This document shows positions 34,589 to 43,537 of a stretch of DNA of 64,000 nucleotides, one piece after another; the first letter of the stretch is position 1, and every line of letters starts with the position of its first letter. Below the pieces are notes generated by a model. It did no database searches and had not been told where the DNA came from. It saw only the letters and a list, made by a program, of their open reading frames with translations. The translations under genes and the position numbers were made by a program. The DNA comes from Ferrimonas lipolytica. GTDB lineage: Bacteria > Pseudomonadota > Gammaproteobacteria > Enterobacterales > Shewanellaceae. The stretch covers positions 310,001 through 374,000 of the forward strand of contig NZ_CP051180.1 of assembly GCF_012295575.1 (NCBI RefSeq). The letters run 5' to 3'.

Positions 34589-34746
34589 ATCAAACGGGAA
34601 CAGGGCAATTGGAATTGACCCCTTCGAAAGCTGTTGTTCCCAGCCGTGTTTGATAGCAGGCAATAGCTGATCGATTAATTGTTTGCGTGGATAACATTAT
34701 CCATCATCTGGACTACTGCCCCAGCGCTTTGCTGGGGTATTTTTTA
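34589..34746 (+). ncRNA. Candidate structured small RNA
   Basis: About 158 nt between a good promoter and a strong terminator, with no coding frame. The 5' end folds into a long stem: ATCAAAC pairs with GTTTGAT and GGGAACA with TGTTCCC. An inner GGGCAATT/AATTGACCC stem and a TTCG are enclosed. A single-stranded A/T-rich middle (about 34660-34710) and terminator stem CCCCAGC/GCTGGGG with TATTTTTT complete it. The layout is that of a Hfq-type sRNA. It is not similar to Spot 42, GcvB, 6S or CsrB as far as I can judge by eye. Family unknown. Confidence 0.55.
34711..34746 (+). terminator. Terminator of candidate small RNA
   Basis: GCCCCAGC-GCTTT-GCTGGGG followed by TATTTTTT. No gene ends nearby (the LysR stop is 330 bp upstream), so it most likely belongs to the small transcript. 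Confidence 0.85.
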
Positions 34747-34846
34747 AAAAGATTGCTCACTCCGTACCCTACAATGCGGAAGAAGTAACTAAGCGACAGG
34801 CCGCGGTAACAATAATAAATAAGCCTGCATCAATAATAATAAAATC

Positions 34847-34876
34847 AAGGGAGACCATCTGGTCTCCCTTTTTCTT
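34847..34876 (+). terminator. Second orphan terminator
   Basis: GGGAGACC-ATCT-GGTCTCCC followed by TTTTTCTT, 100 bp after the previous terminator with no gene between. Repeat copy B starts at the next base (34877). Either a second small transcript (34748-34876, rich in AATAAT) ends here, or it is a backup or leftover terminator. Confidence 0.85.
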
Positions 34877-35166
34877 GGCTGTGTCACAGTTAAGTGTTGA
34901 GGTTTACATCAAACCTTTGGCTCTACCGATTGCAGTACTCTTAAGAGTTATGTCGCGGTTGCGGCGGCACATTCTTGAATGCATTAGGGGGAGCTTCGCT
35001 CCGTTTGGAATCCGCCCTTGCCTTAGGTATCAGTCCAAAACGCTTCGCTGGACTGCGCCAATGGGGCAGAAGATCAACAGCGGTAGTGCTTTCCCCTAGT
35101 ATCAAAACTCCTCTAGCCGGTGCTTTAACAGCATTGGAAAGAATAACACTCAGTTGGTACACAGCC
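34877..35166 (+). mobile_element. Dispersed MITE-like repeat, copy B
   Basis: 290 bp bounded by imperfect terminal inverted repeats: left GGCTGTGTCACAGTTAAGTG, right end (reverse complement) GGCTGTGTACCAACTGAGTG. Flanks TTTTTCTT and GTTTTCTT may be an 8-bp target duplication with one change. The interior has hairpin-forming blocks, for example CAGTCCA ... TGGACTG around CGCTTCGC, and no transposase. It sits exactly at the end of a terminator T-tract. Confidence 0.85.
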
Positions 35167-35228
35167 GTTTTCTTTTGGGGCGATTTAGGGTTTAGCTAGG
35201 CACTTATGAGTGCCTAGCTCCGCTAGGA

Positions 35229-37076
35229 TTATAATCGTGTTTGCACGTATTGATTGACCTGTTGTTCCATTATATCCAACGGCACAGGGCCGTTAGCTAG
35301 GATGGCATCGTGGAAATCAGGCAAAGTAAACTTGTCGCCGAGCTGTTGTTTGGCTAACTGCCGTAGGTTTAAGATTTTATTCATACCAATTTTGTAGGCA
35401 GTGGCTTGGCTTGGCATCACGATATAACGTTCAATAGCTTTAACCACATCACCTTGAGCGTTCGGAGTGTTGGTTGCCAAGTAATCGATAGCCTGCTCGC
35501 GGCTCCACTTGTTAGCATGAATGCCGGTATCTACCACCAAACGACAGGCGCGCCATAACTCCATCGCAAGTCGGCCAAAATCGCTGTACGGATCTTGGTA
35601 GTAGCCCATCTCTTTTGGCAGATACTCTGAGTACAGACCCCATCCCTCAATGTAAGCAGTGTAGCTCCCAAAGCGGCGGAACTTAGGCAGCTCTGGCAGC
35701 TCTTGCGCAATGGCAATTTGCATGTGGTGACCAGGGATCCCTTCGTGGAACGCCAGTGCTTCCATCTGGTAGGTCGGCATGTCTGCCATGTCATACAGGT
35801 TGGCGTAGTAAATCCCGGGGCGACTTCCATCTGGCGCAGGCTGTTGATAGAAGGCTTTACCAGCAGAGACTTCGCGGAACGGCTCAACTCGTTTGACCGT
35901 AAGGCGAGCCTTAGGTTTGATGTTAAAGCTTTCGTCTAAACGCGACTCCATATCCTCAATTATTGCCGTTGCCTCGCTTAGGTATTGGTCGCGGCCTTCT
36001 TGGTCAGAGTCTAAGTAGAACTGTTTGTCGGTGCGCATAAACTCAAAAAATTGCTGCAAGCTACCGTCGAAGCCCACTTTTTTCATGATGGCGCGCATCT
36101 CGTCGTGAATGCGTGCGACCTCATCCAAGCCCAGTTGGTGGATCTGTTGAGCGTTCAGGTTAGTGGTGGTAGTGCGCTGCAGTTTAACCTGATAATACTC
36201 GTCACCTTTAGGAAGCTTCCAAGCACCGTCTTTGGTATCAGCGCGCTCGGCTTGCCCCTCTAAGAAGGTGATAAGCTGCTGATAACCGCTTTTTACTTGG
36301 CTCTTAAGGGCTTGCTCTGCTTCGGCCAATAGTTGTGCTTTTGTCGCTGGATCTATCTCAAGATTACCGACTTTGGTTTTAAAGTCGGCCCACAGTGGAC
36401 TGTCCTCACCCGCGTCAAATGGGGCACCACTGATAACATTGTTGCTGTCGCTGATGGCATAGGCGAAGGTGAATTTCGGTGCCATGATACCCAAGGATTC
36501 ACGCTTTTTCAGCTGGGTGATGCCCTGCTCAAACCGTTGTTTTATCCCTTTCAAACGGCTGATGTAAGCATTAGCGTCGGTGACATTACCGATAGCATGT
36601 TGGTTGATAAGAAACGATGGCGTCCCTGACTGGTAGCCATACATCTGTGTTACAGGGTAGTTGTAGTAACGCCACTTATCGTCTTCAATCGTGTGCTCTA
36701 GGCTCTGTTTCATTAGCTGGTAGCTAATGCGTGTTTGCCCCTCTAGCTTGGTTTCATCCAGTTGCAGCAGCAGTTCTAGGTGTTTTTTGGTGCGCTGTAA
36801 CTTTTTGTCATCTGCTTCGAGGCTCAGATCGTCCCATTTATCCTGATCTTTCTTAATACCCAAATAGCTTTGGAAAACTGGCGAGGCCATAACGTTTTCC
36901 ATAAAGATCTGCTCGAACAGTTGGTCTGCTCGCTCTGATTCGGTTTGGATAACTGCATTATTAACTGCAGTATTCGCGGCTATTTGGGAAGCCGTTGGGG
37001 AGAGGGTATCGCTGGCGAAACCGGCTAGGCTGGCCGAGCTAAGCGCTAAGGCGATAGCGACGCTAAGCTTTTTCAT
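35229..37076 (-). CDS. DUF885 family exported metallopeptidase-like protein
   Basis: 615 residues from MKKLSVAIALALSSASLAGF (signal peptide), with GGAG seven bases before the ATG. The DUF885 domain fills the protein and includes the HExxH-like zinc motif in [16 protein letters not shown] (~residue 440) and the distal EGWGLYSEYLPKEMG, in which a Glu ligand is expected. Proteins of this family are putative periplasmic or outer-membrane peptidases of unknown substrate. It lies alone between repeat copy B and hemW. A 45-codon fragment of a paralogue is found at about 28.85 kb. Confidence 0.87.
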   Translation of the reverse strand: MKKLSVAIALALSSASLAGFASDTLSPTASQIAANTAVNNAVIQTESERADQLFEQIFMENVMASPVFQSYLGIKKDQDKWDDLSLEADDKKLQRTKKHLELLLQLDETKLEGQTRISYQLMKQSLEHTIEDDKWRYYNYPVTQMYGYQSGTPSFLINQHAIGNVTDANAYISRLKGIKQRFEQGITQLKKRESLGIMAPKFTFAYAISDSNNVISGAPFDAGEDSPLWADFKTKVGNLEIDPATKAQLLAEAEQALKSQVKSGYQQLITFLEGQAERADTKDGAWKLPKGDEYYQVKLQRTTTTNLNAQQIHQLGLDEVARIHDEMRAIMKKVGFDGSLQQFFEFMRTDKQFYLDSDQEGRDQYLSEATAIIEDMESRLDESFNIKPKARLTVKRVEPFREVSAGKAFYQQPAPDGSRPGIYYANLYDMADMPTYQMEALAFHEGIPGHHMQIAIAQELPELPKFRRFGSYTAYIEGWGLYSEYLPKEMGYYQDPYSDFGRLAMELWRACRLVVDTGIHANKWSREQAIDYLATNTPNAQGDVVKAIERYIVMPSQATAYKIGMNKILNLRQLAKQQLGDKFTLPDFHDAILANGPVPLDIMEQQVNQYVQTRL

Positions 37077-37181
37077 TATGCACTCCATGCAAAAATATTG
37101 TCGTCGACATTGTTACATGGAGTGGATTGAACTATGCAGCGAAACCATTAACGAAAATGTTACACATTGTTGAAAAAGCAG

Positions 37182-38324
37182 TTATTCCGGTAGGAATTGC
37201 CCCAGTAATTCATTGAGGTAGCGGTGACCTAACTCGGTCAGTTGCATCTGCTCTGCATCGATATGAATCAACTTACGCTGGCGTGCCCAGTCGATGGTCG
37301 GCGCAACATCCCGAGCGCATAGCTGAGTTCGCTGGCTTAACTCTGATAGTGGCATTGGCTCTAATAAGCGCAGTCGATTCATATAGTACTCGAGTGCTTG
37401 GTCCTCTTTCGCTACCGTTGTTTGCTGGTCCATTGGGGAGCGGGTCGGCTCTAAGTAGCCTTTCGGGTGGCGAACCTTAACAGTGCGGATGATGCTGCCA
37501 TCGGCTTGAGTTAATTTGCCGTGAGCACCACAGCCGATACCAAGGTAGTCACCAAAGCGCCAATAGTTGAGGTTGTGCTCGCATTGATAACCTGGCTTAG
37601 CCCAAGCCGAGATCTCATATTGACGATAACCGGCTGCTTCGAGCATCGCTTTACCCTGTTCGAAAATAGCCCATTGAGTATCTTCATCTGGTAGTTGTGG
37701 TGGCTTCGACGCGAACTGAGTGTTGGGCTCGATAGTGAGCTGATACCAACTGAGATGCGGTGGTGCTAATTCGATTGCTTGTGCTAAATCGAACAAGGCA
37801 TCGTCGACACTTTGATTGGGTAGCGTGTGCATCAAATCCAGGTTAAAGCGTTCAAACCCAGCTTTGCGTGCTTCGGTAGCCGCTCGGCGAGCTTCATCGG
37901 CTCCGTGAATACGGCCAAGAATTTGTAACTTATCCTGTTGAAAGCTCTGCACCCCAACTGAAAGGCGGTTCACTCCAGCGTCGCGGTAAGGTTTAAATCG
38001 ATCCGCCTCTAGGGTGCCAGGGTTGGCTTCCATTGTGACTTCGCAATTATCACTCCACGGTAACAAGGCTTGCGCACCGGTCAGGATCTCCTTGATCCCA
38101 GCCGGTGAGATTAGTGAAGGGGTGCCACCACCAATAAAGATGCTTGTCAGCTGACGTTCACCAGCCAACGGCAGATCCGCAGCCAAATCCGCCAGTAGGG
38201 CATCGATATATGCTTGCTCTGGAATAACGCCCTTACGAGCGTGGGAGTTAAAGTCACAGTAAGGGCATTTTTGCTCACACCATGGAATATGGATGTAGAG
38301 CGATAGTGGTGGCAACAAACTCAC
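37182..38324 (-). CDS. hemW: HemW, radical SAM heme chaperone
   Basis: 380 residues from a GTG start overlapping the rdgB stop (GTGA). Radical SAM cluster C-X3-C-X2-C in PWCEQKCPYCDFNSH, followed by FIGGGTPSLIS and SVGVQSFQQDKLQILGRIH. HemW (formerly YggW or HemN-like) binds heme and donates it to respiratory enzymes; it is not coproporphyrinogen dehydrogenase. Operon with rdgB. Confidence 0.95.
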   Translation of the reverse strand: MSLLPPLSLYIHIPWCEQKCPYCDFNSHARKGVIPEQAYIDALLADLAADLPLAGERQLTSIFIGGGTPSLISPAGIKEILTGAQALLPWSDNCEVTMEANPGTLEADRFKPYRDAGVNRLSVGVQSFQQDKLQILGRIHGADEARRAATEARKAGFERFNLDLMHTLPNQSVDDALFDLAQAIELAPPHLSWYQLTIEPNTQFASKPPQLPDEDTQWAIFEQGKAMLEAAGYRQYEISAWAKPGYQCEHNLNYWRFGDYLGIGCGAHGKLTQADGSIIRTVKVRHPKGYLEPTRSPMDQQTTVAKEDQALEYYMNRLRLLEPMPLSELSQRTQLCARDVAPTIDWARQRKLIHIDAEQMQLTELGHRYLNELLGQFLPE

Positions 38325-38917
38325 AGAATACCTTTCTCTTTTAGGCCTGCTAATAACAGTTGCAGTGCTTTGCCGCGATGGCTTACGGCATTCTTTTCGT
38401 CATCGGATAGTTCGGCAGCACTGCGGGTGTCGCCGGCAACGGTAAAGATTGGGTCATAGCCGTGACCGCCGGCGCCGGATTTTGCCTGAGCGATCTCACC
38501 TTCCCAGCTGGCTTGAGCCACGATTGGGGATGGGTCTTCGCCGTGGCGCAGGTATACCAAGACACATTGAAAACGGGCACTGCGGTTGGTTTCGCCTTGC
38601 ATGTTAGTTAACAGCTTTTGCAGGTTCGCTTCGGCATTGCCGTGTTCGCCACCGTAACGAGCGCTGAAGATCCCAGGTTGGCCATTAAGGGCATCGACTT
38701 CGATACCTGAATCGTCAGCAATGGCAGCTAAACCGGTAATGCGAGCGGCGTGGCGCGCCTTGATGATGGCATTCTCGATAAAGGTGGTGCCGTCTTCAGC
38801 AACATCACCAACATTGAATTGCGACTGAGGCAATACTTCAAACGGATAGTCGCTCAGTAAACCGGCGAACTCTTTTACTTTACCGGCATTACCAGTAGCC
38901 AAAACGATTTTTTGCAT
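38321..38917 (-). CDS. rdgB: RdgB, XTP/dITP diphosphatase
   Basis: 198 residues with the Ham1 signature: ATGNAGKVKEFAGLL at the N-terminus, AIADDSGIEVDALNGQPGIF in the middle, and SHRGKALQLL near the end. It removes non-canonical purine nucleotides (XTP, dITP) from the pool. Overlaps hemW by 4 bp. Confidence 0.97.
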   Translation of the reverse strand: MQKIVLATGNAGKVKEFAGLLSDYPFEVLPQSQFNVGDVAEDGTTFIENAIIKARHAARITGLAAIADDSGIEVDALNGQPGIFSARYGGEHGNAEANLQKLLTNMQGETNRSARFQCVLVYLRHGEDPSPIVAQASWEGEIAQAKSGAGGHGYDPIFTVAGDTRSAAELSDDEKNAVSHRGKALQLLLAGLKEKGIL

Positions 38918-38969
38918 GGAAAGCTCTATAGCGAGAAACGATTGGCGAGAGTTTACCGCATATTGAGGT

Positions 38970-39515
38970 TTATAGTGATGGGGAAACGAGGTCCTGGCAA
39001 TGCAGTTGTTGTTGCTGCAACTGTTCCAACTGGATGCTAGCGCCGCTGACGGTAACTTTATAGAGCTGATTAAACTGATCCTCGCCTATTGGTGCTACCG
39101 CTTCTGTAGTGAGGAGTCTAGCGAGAGCAGGGGTGGTATTGGAGTGGCCGACGACTAAAGCGTTTTGCCGTAACGATAGTAATACTTGTGCAAACTGCGC
39201 TAATTGGCGAGGGTCATAACTTTGAATCGTTAATCCCAAACTATTGGCTGTTGGCGCTGCAGTGGCTTGAGTGCGCTGATAATCGCTACTATAGACCGCG
39301 TTAATCTGGGCTGAGGCCATTGCCTGTTGGAGGTTGTTGGCGCGAATAACGCCGCAGCGATGCAGCGGCGGGTCGCTATCATCTGGCGATTGTTTGTTGG
39401 TTTCGGCGTGGCGTACTAAGAATAGCTCGAATGAGTTATTGGCTTGGGACTGCGCCGCCGTCGCCACTAAAAGCAACGCCGTGATGGTAATAGCAAAAGC
39501 TTGAGTTAGGGTCAT
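38970..39515 (-). CDS. Exported histidine phosphatase (phosphoglycerate mutase-like)
   Basis: 181 residues: an N-terminal signal peptide (ITITALLLVATAAQSQA) followed by the catalytic LFLVRHAETNK (RHG-type motif). The second His is in VVGHSNTTPALARLL. Such SixA/PGM-like domains dephosphorylate proteins or small molecules. The export signal indicates a periplasmic enzyme. Located between DUF4426 and rdgB genes; AAGGGAAACGG ribosome site. Substrate unknown. Confidence 0.87.
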   Translation of the reverse strand: MTLTQAFAITITALLLVATAAQSQANNSFELFLVRHAETNKQSPDDSDPPLHRCGVIRANNLQQAMASAQINAVYSSDYQRTQATAAPTANSLGLTIQSYDPRQLAQFAQVLLSLRQNALVVGHSNTTPALARLLTTEAVAPIGEDQFNQLYKVTVSGASIQLEQLQQQQLHCQDLVSPSL

Positions 39516-39569
39516 CCGTTTCCCTTATTAAGCTGGCTTATCAAAAGCCAAACTGGAGCGATTAGACTG

Positions 39570-40007
39570 TTAATCGACGTAGAACTTCTGCTTAAACTTC
39601 AGCTTGGTCGTGAGGTCATTGTCGTGGCTGACATCGATATCGAAGTGGTAGGTCTCTTCGTTACGATAATCGAGCTCAGCAATGTAGTAGATGGCTTCAC
39701 CTTCACGGATCTCTCTAAAGTCGAGATTTTTGGTAATGCCGGTTAGGTCACGAGCTTGGCCACTGATATTGGCCGCTACCGCTGCGCTGACTTCACCTTG
39801 CTGGCTAGTATCAAGCACGCTGATGTTGACCAAACCGGTATAACGGCTGCGTTTGACCCCGTAGCTTTTGGCGATTTCTGGGGTCAGAAAGGTACTGCCA
39901 AAGGTGACGTAGTGGATTGCGTACTTGCCAACCTGCATTTTTTGCTCGGCGGCTGCAGTAAAGCTTAAGCAAACTGAGGCAATCAGTAACAGTAATGATT
40001 TAAACAT
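39570..40007 (-). CDS. DUF4426 periplasmic protein
   Basis: 145 residues with a cleavable signal (MFKSLLLLIASVCLSFTAAA) and the DUF4426 core: YAIHYVTFGSTFLTPEIAKS, then VNISVLDTSQQG and beta-rich C-terminus KLKFKQKFYVD. The family is common next to yggT/yggU/rdgB in gammaproteobacteria; no function is established. Confidence 0.88.
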   Translation of the reverse strand: MFKSLLLLIASVCLSFTAAAEQKMQVGKYAIHYVTFGSTFLTPEIAKSYGVKRSRYTGLVNISVLDTSQQGEVSAAVAANISGQARDLTGITKNLDFREIREGEAIYYIAELDYRNEETYHFDIDVSHDNDLTTKLKFKQKFYVD

Positions 40008-40105
40008 TATTCTTTGGCTCCTTGGCTATCTAGCCAGCTCTATGGGGCAGGTTTAAGCCTAGCTATTGGCTGTAAAGGTCGCAACTTAACAGTGTTAACT
40101 TACCG

Positions 40106-40408
40106 CTAGAGCAGCGCTGCAATTTGCTCTGGGAGCTGGCGAGGTTCGACAATTCGTACCTGTTTGTGTCGACCCTGTTCGCCCTTCTCAATTTGGACCT
40201 GGCTCTTGGGCACTTTGAACTGCTTGGATAGGTACTTGATTAAGTGGCTATTGGCTTTGCCATCAACCGGTGGAGCAGTGATGGCAACCTTAACTTCGTC
40301 GCCGTGCAGGCCAACCACTGCATCGCGGCTGGCCTTGGGCTGAATATATAGGCTCAACAGCAAGTCGCTGTTGAGCTGTTGTACTGCTTTCTTCACGCAA
40401 TGCGCCAC
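40106..40408 (-). CDS. yggU: YggU, DUF167 family protein
   Basis: 100 residues of the DUF167 fold: [20 protein letters not shown], then [20 protein letters not shown] and [20 protein letters not shown]. The start is a GTG overlapping yggT by 16 bp; a GTG four codons later is an alternative. Function unknown. Encoded with yggT, proC and yggS. Confidence 0.92.
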   Translation of the reverse strand: MAHCVKKAVQQLNSDLLLSLYIQPKASRDAVVGLHGDEVKVAITAPPVDGKANSHLIKYLSKQFKVPKSQVQIEKGEQGRHKQVRIVEPRQLPEQIAALL

Positions 40409-40941
40409 AGTGGTACGAAGTCACCCAGTAAGATATTGATGAAGTTGAGCCCCAAGAACACCACCAATACCGACAGATCTAAACCGCCCATGTCAGGCAA
40501 CATACGACGAATTGGCGCGAGGAACGGTTCGGTCAGCTGATGCATTACCCGCTCAACTGGACTTGCTCCTTGAGATACCCAGCTTAAGATGGCGCGCAGT
40601 AACAGAATCCAAAACACCAAGGTACCAAACTCTTTAATCACGGTTAATCCACTGAGGTACAGGGTTAACAGTGGATCAAATGGCTGCGCTTGCAGTACTA
40701 CCAATGCGGTCCAAAACAGGTAGCTGATGATTAGCGCCAGCACCAGTGATGAGGTATCAATCTTGCCCATTGACGGTAAGATGCGGCGCATCGGTTTTAG
40801 GATAGGTTGGGTTGCTTTAACCACAAACTGGCTGAATGGGTTGTAAAAGTCAGCCCGAGCGCTTTGCAGCCAAAAGCGGAGTAACACCACCATCAGGTAG
40901 AGCTTAAACAGGGTGGAGACCAAAAAGATCATGGCGTTCAT
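40393..40941 (-). CDS. yggT: YggT family membrane protein
   Basis: 182 residues containing two YGGT repeats, each a pair of hydrophobic helices with a Pro/Arg-rich connection ([20 protein letters not shown] and [20 protein letters not shown]). Inner-membrane protein with links to cell shape or osmotic tolerance in some bacteria. Overlaps yggU and follows proC by 16 bp. Confidence 0.93.
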   Translation of the reverse strand: MNAMIFLVSTLFKLYLMVVLLRFWLQSARADFYNPFSQFVVKATQPILKPMRRILPSMGKIDTSSLVLALIISYLFWTALVVLQAQPFDPLLTLYLSGLTVIKEFGTLVFWILLLRAILSWVSQGASPVERVMHQLTEPFLAPIRRMLPDMGGLDLSVLVVFLGLNFINILLGDFVPLWRIA

Positions 40942-40957
40942 AGTGTTTCCCTAAATA

Positions 40958-41776
40958 TTAAAACTGGTTAGCCATCTGCTCGGCACGATTAACGGCAGCG
41001 TTCATCGCTGCATCAACCGTAGAACGCAGATTGTGTTGTTCAAAGGTGTTGATCGCTTCGGCGGTGGTGCCGCCTTTTGAGGTAACTTGGGCTCGCAACT
41101 CTGCTAAGGATAACTGCGGATTCTGTTTTACCATCTGTGCTGCACCAACTGCTGCTTGTTGGATCATCAAGCGAGCATCATCTGGGGCGACGCCAAGACC
41201 GGCTGCTGCTTGCTCCATCGCTTCCATAAACAGAAAGAAATAGGCAGGAGAGCTACCAGCGCAGGCGATCACCTGGTTGATGCCACTCTCTTGCTGCGAC
41301 CAGACAATCTCACCCACGGCGGCCATTAGTTTGCCGGCGAAGGCGCGATCGCTACTCGTTACGTTGTCGGGGGCGTAAAGGCCAGTAAGGCCAAGACCTA
41401 GCATAGAAGGCGTATTTGGCATGGTGCGTACCAGCGCAATCGGTTGCTGCAGGTATTCAGTCAAGCTGTTACAACTCACCCCCGCGGCAATAGATATTAT
41501 CAGCTTATTGCTGAGATCTAAGCTGGCGATAGGGCCACAAACCTCGGCCATCAATTGCGGTTTAACCGCCAAGACGATGACGTCAGCTTGACGGCAAGCT
41601 TCAATATTGTCGTTGCCAATATTGATGCCAAACTCGGCTTGCAGTGCATCGAGCTTTGGCTGACTTGGGTTAATGGCGCTGATTGCAGAGGCATCATAGC
41701 CGCTTTTCACCAGTCCACTAATGATGCTACGACTCATGTTGCCAGCACCAATAAAGGCGATATGACGGTTATCCAA
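40958..41776 (-). CDS. proC: ProC, pyrroline-5-carboxylate reductase
   Basis: About 272 residues with an N-terminal Rossmann motif IAFIGAGNMSRSIISGLVKS and the C-terminal ProC helix including TSKGGTTAEAINTFEQ. It makes proline from pyrroline-5-carboxylate with NAD(P)H. The start I favour is TTG at 41776 (then DNRHIAFIG), because AAGGA lies 6 bases upstream and it begins just after the yggS stop; the open frame runs six codons further to another TTG. Confidence 0.94.
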   Translation of the reverse strand: MDNRHIAFIGAGNMSRSIISGLVKSGYDASAISAINPSQPKLDALQAEFGINIGNDNIEACRQADVIVLAVKPQLMAEVCGPIASLDLSNKLIISIAAGVSCNSLTEYLQQPIALVRTMPNTPSMLGLGLTGLYAPDNVTSSDRAFAGKLMAAVGEIVWSQQESGINQVIACAGSSPAYFFLFMEAMEQAAAGLGVAPDDARLMIQQAAVGAAQMVKQNPQLSLAELRAQVTSKGGTTAEAINTFEQHNLRSTVDAAMNAAVNRAEQMANQF

Positions 41777-41777
41777 G

Positions 41778-42464
41778 TTAATTCCTTGTTCCAAATATAG
41801 CGGTGCCGATCCGCACCATGGTGCTGCCTTCTAATATAGCTGCATCCATATCTGTGCTCATCCCCATCGATAAGGTATCAAGTTGTGGATGAGTCTGTTG
41901 TAGTTGTTGCAGTAGCTGTTTCATCTGCGCAAAAGCCAAGCGTTGTTGCGCTGGGTCGTTGCTGGCAGCAGGGATGGCCATTAACCCGCGTAAACGTAGG
42001 TTGGGCATTGCAGCTACGGCAACGGCCAATTGTGGTAATTTTGCCACGCTAACGCCAGATTTACTTGCCTCGTTACTGATATTTACCTGTAAACATACGT
42101 TCAGCGGTGGTTTACCTGTGGGGCGCTGATCGTTGAGTCGCTGGGCAATCTTGCTGCGGTCAAGGGTATGCATCCAATCAAAGTGTTCCGCGACTGGTCG
42201 AGTTTTATTGGATTGTAACGGGCCGATAAAGTGCCAAACTATATCGTCGAGCTGGCTTAGCTCGGCGATTTTTTCAACCCCTTCCTGCAGGTAGTTCTCC
42301 CCAAAGTGGCGGCAGCCTGCGTCGTAGGCTTCAACAATCATACTGGCTGGTTTGGTCTTACTTACCGCCAACAATGTGATCTCTTCAGGGCTGCGATTGG
42401 CGATTGCCGCTGCGTTGTTGATTCTGTTATGGGCTTCAACTAGCCGCTCTGCTAAGGTTGCCAT
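41778..42464 (-). CDS. yggS: YggS, PLP homeostasis protein
   Basis: 228 residues, alanine racemase N-terminal-like barrel. PLP lysine in ITLLAVSKTKPASMI, and HFGENYLQEGVEKI, WHFIGPLQSNKTR and SMGMSTDMDAAILEGSTMVR all match the YggS/PROSC family, which buffers pyridoxal phosphate. First gene of the yggS-proC-yggT-yggU set; only 30 bp separate it from divergent pilT. Confidence 0.97.
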   Translation of the reverse strand: MATLAERLVEAHNRINNAAAIANRSPEEITLLAVSKTKPASMIVEAYDAGCRHFGENYLQEGVEKIAELSQLDDIVWHFIGPLQSNKTRPVAEHFDWMHTLDRSKIAQRLNDQRPTGKPPLNVCLQVNISNEASKSGVSVAKLPQLAVAVAAMPNLRLRGLMAIPAASNDPAQQRLAFAQMKQLLQQLQQTHPQLDTLSMGMSTDMDAAILEGSTMVRIGTAIFGTRN

Positions 42465-42494
42465 AGTGATAATGAGGATAGCCTTGGAATTGAT

Positions 42495-43529
42495 ATGGAA
42501 ATTACTGAATTACTAGCGTTTAGTGTAAAGCACAACGCCTCGGATCTGCACCTTTCTGCTGGTGTTCCGCCGCTTATTCGGGTTGATGGTGAAGTTCGTA
42601 AAATCAATCTGCCTTCGCTGGACCATAAAGAAGTTCACGGGCTTATCTACGATATTATGAATGATAAGCAGCGCAAAGATTACGAAGAACATTTAGAGAT
42701 CGATTTTTCCTTTGAAGTTCCTGGACTAGCACGTTTTCGTGTCAACGCTTTTAACCAGAGCCGCGGTGCCGGTGCGGTATTCCGTACCATTCCTAGTGAA
42801 GTGTTGAACCTCGAGACGTTAGGCGCGCCGGATATATTTCGTGATATTGCTGAATTCCCGCGTGGGTTAGTGTTAGTTACCGGACCGACTGGCTCAGGTA
42901 AATCGACCACTTTGGCGGCAATGATCGATTACATTAACGATCAGCGTCACGACCATATCCTCACCATTGAAGACCCTATCGAATTTGTACACCAGTCGAA
43001 AAACTGTTTGGTTAATCAGCGGGAAGTGCATAAAGACACCCACAGTTTCTCCAACGCACTGCGGAGTGCCTTGCGTGAAGATCCAGACATTATTCTAGTG
43101 GGGGAGATGCGCGATCTGGAAACCATCCGCTTAGCACTGACCGCCGCTGAGACTGGCCACCTCGTTTTCGGTACTTTGCACACCACATCCGCCGCGAAAA
43201 CCATCGACCGTGTGGTTGATGTTTTCCCCGCTGGCGAGAAGGATATGGTCCGTACCATGCTTTCAGAGTCGTTGCAGGCAGTGATCTCGCAAACTCTATG
43301 TAAAAAGGTGGGCGGTGGTCGAGTGGCGGCACATGAGATCATGTTGGGCACCCCAGCGATCCGAAACCTAATTCGTGAGGATAAGGTGGCGCAGATGTAT
43401 TCCGCTATTCAAACCGGCATGGCCCACGGCATGCAAACCTTGGAGCAAAGCCTGCAAACCTTGGTAAATCGTGGCCTTATCTCGCGCCAAGATGCAATGA
43501 GTAAAGCCGGTAAACAGGCTTCCTTCTAG
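42495..43529 (+). CDS. pilT: PilT, twitching motility retraction ATPase
   Basis: 344 residues of the GspE/PilT secretion ATPase family. Walker A GPTGSGKSTTLAAM, Asp box with ILTIEDPIEFVH, Walker B DPDIILVGEMRD, and His box ETGHLVFGTLHTTSA. It powers retraction of type IV pili. First of the pilTU operon, divergent from yggS. Confidence 0.97.
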   Translation: MEITELLAFSVKHNASDLHLSAGVPPLIRVDGEVRKINLPSLDHKEVHGLIYDIMNDKQRKDYEEHLEIDFSFEVPGLARFRVNAFNQSRGAGAVFRTIPSEVLNLETLGAPDIFRDIAEFPRGLVLVTGPTGSGKSTTLAAMIDYINDQRHDHILTIEDPIEFVHQSKNCLVNQREVHKDTHSFSNALRSALREDPDIILVGEMRDLETIRLALTAAETGHLVFGTLHTTSAAKTIDRVVDVFPAGEKDMVRTMLSESLQAVISQTLCKKVGGGRVAAHEIMLGTPAIRNLIREDKVAQMYSAIQTGMAHGMQTLEQSLQTLVNRGLISRQDAMSKAGKQASF

Positions 43530-43537
43530 GAGTTGTT

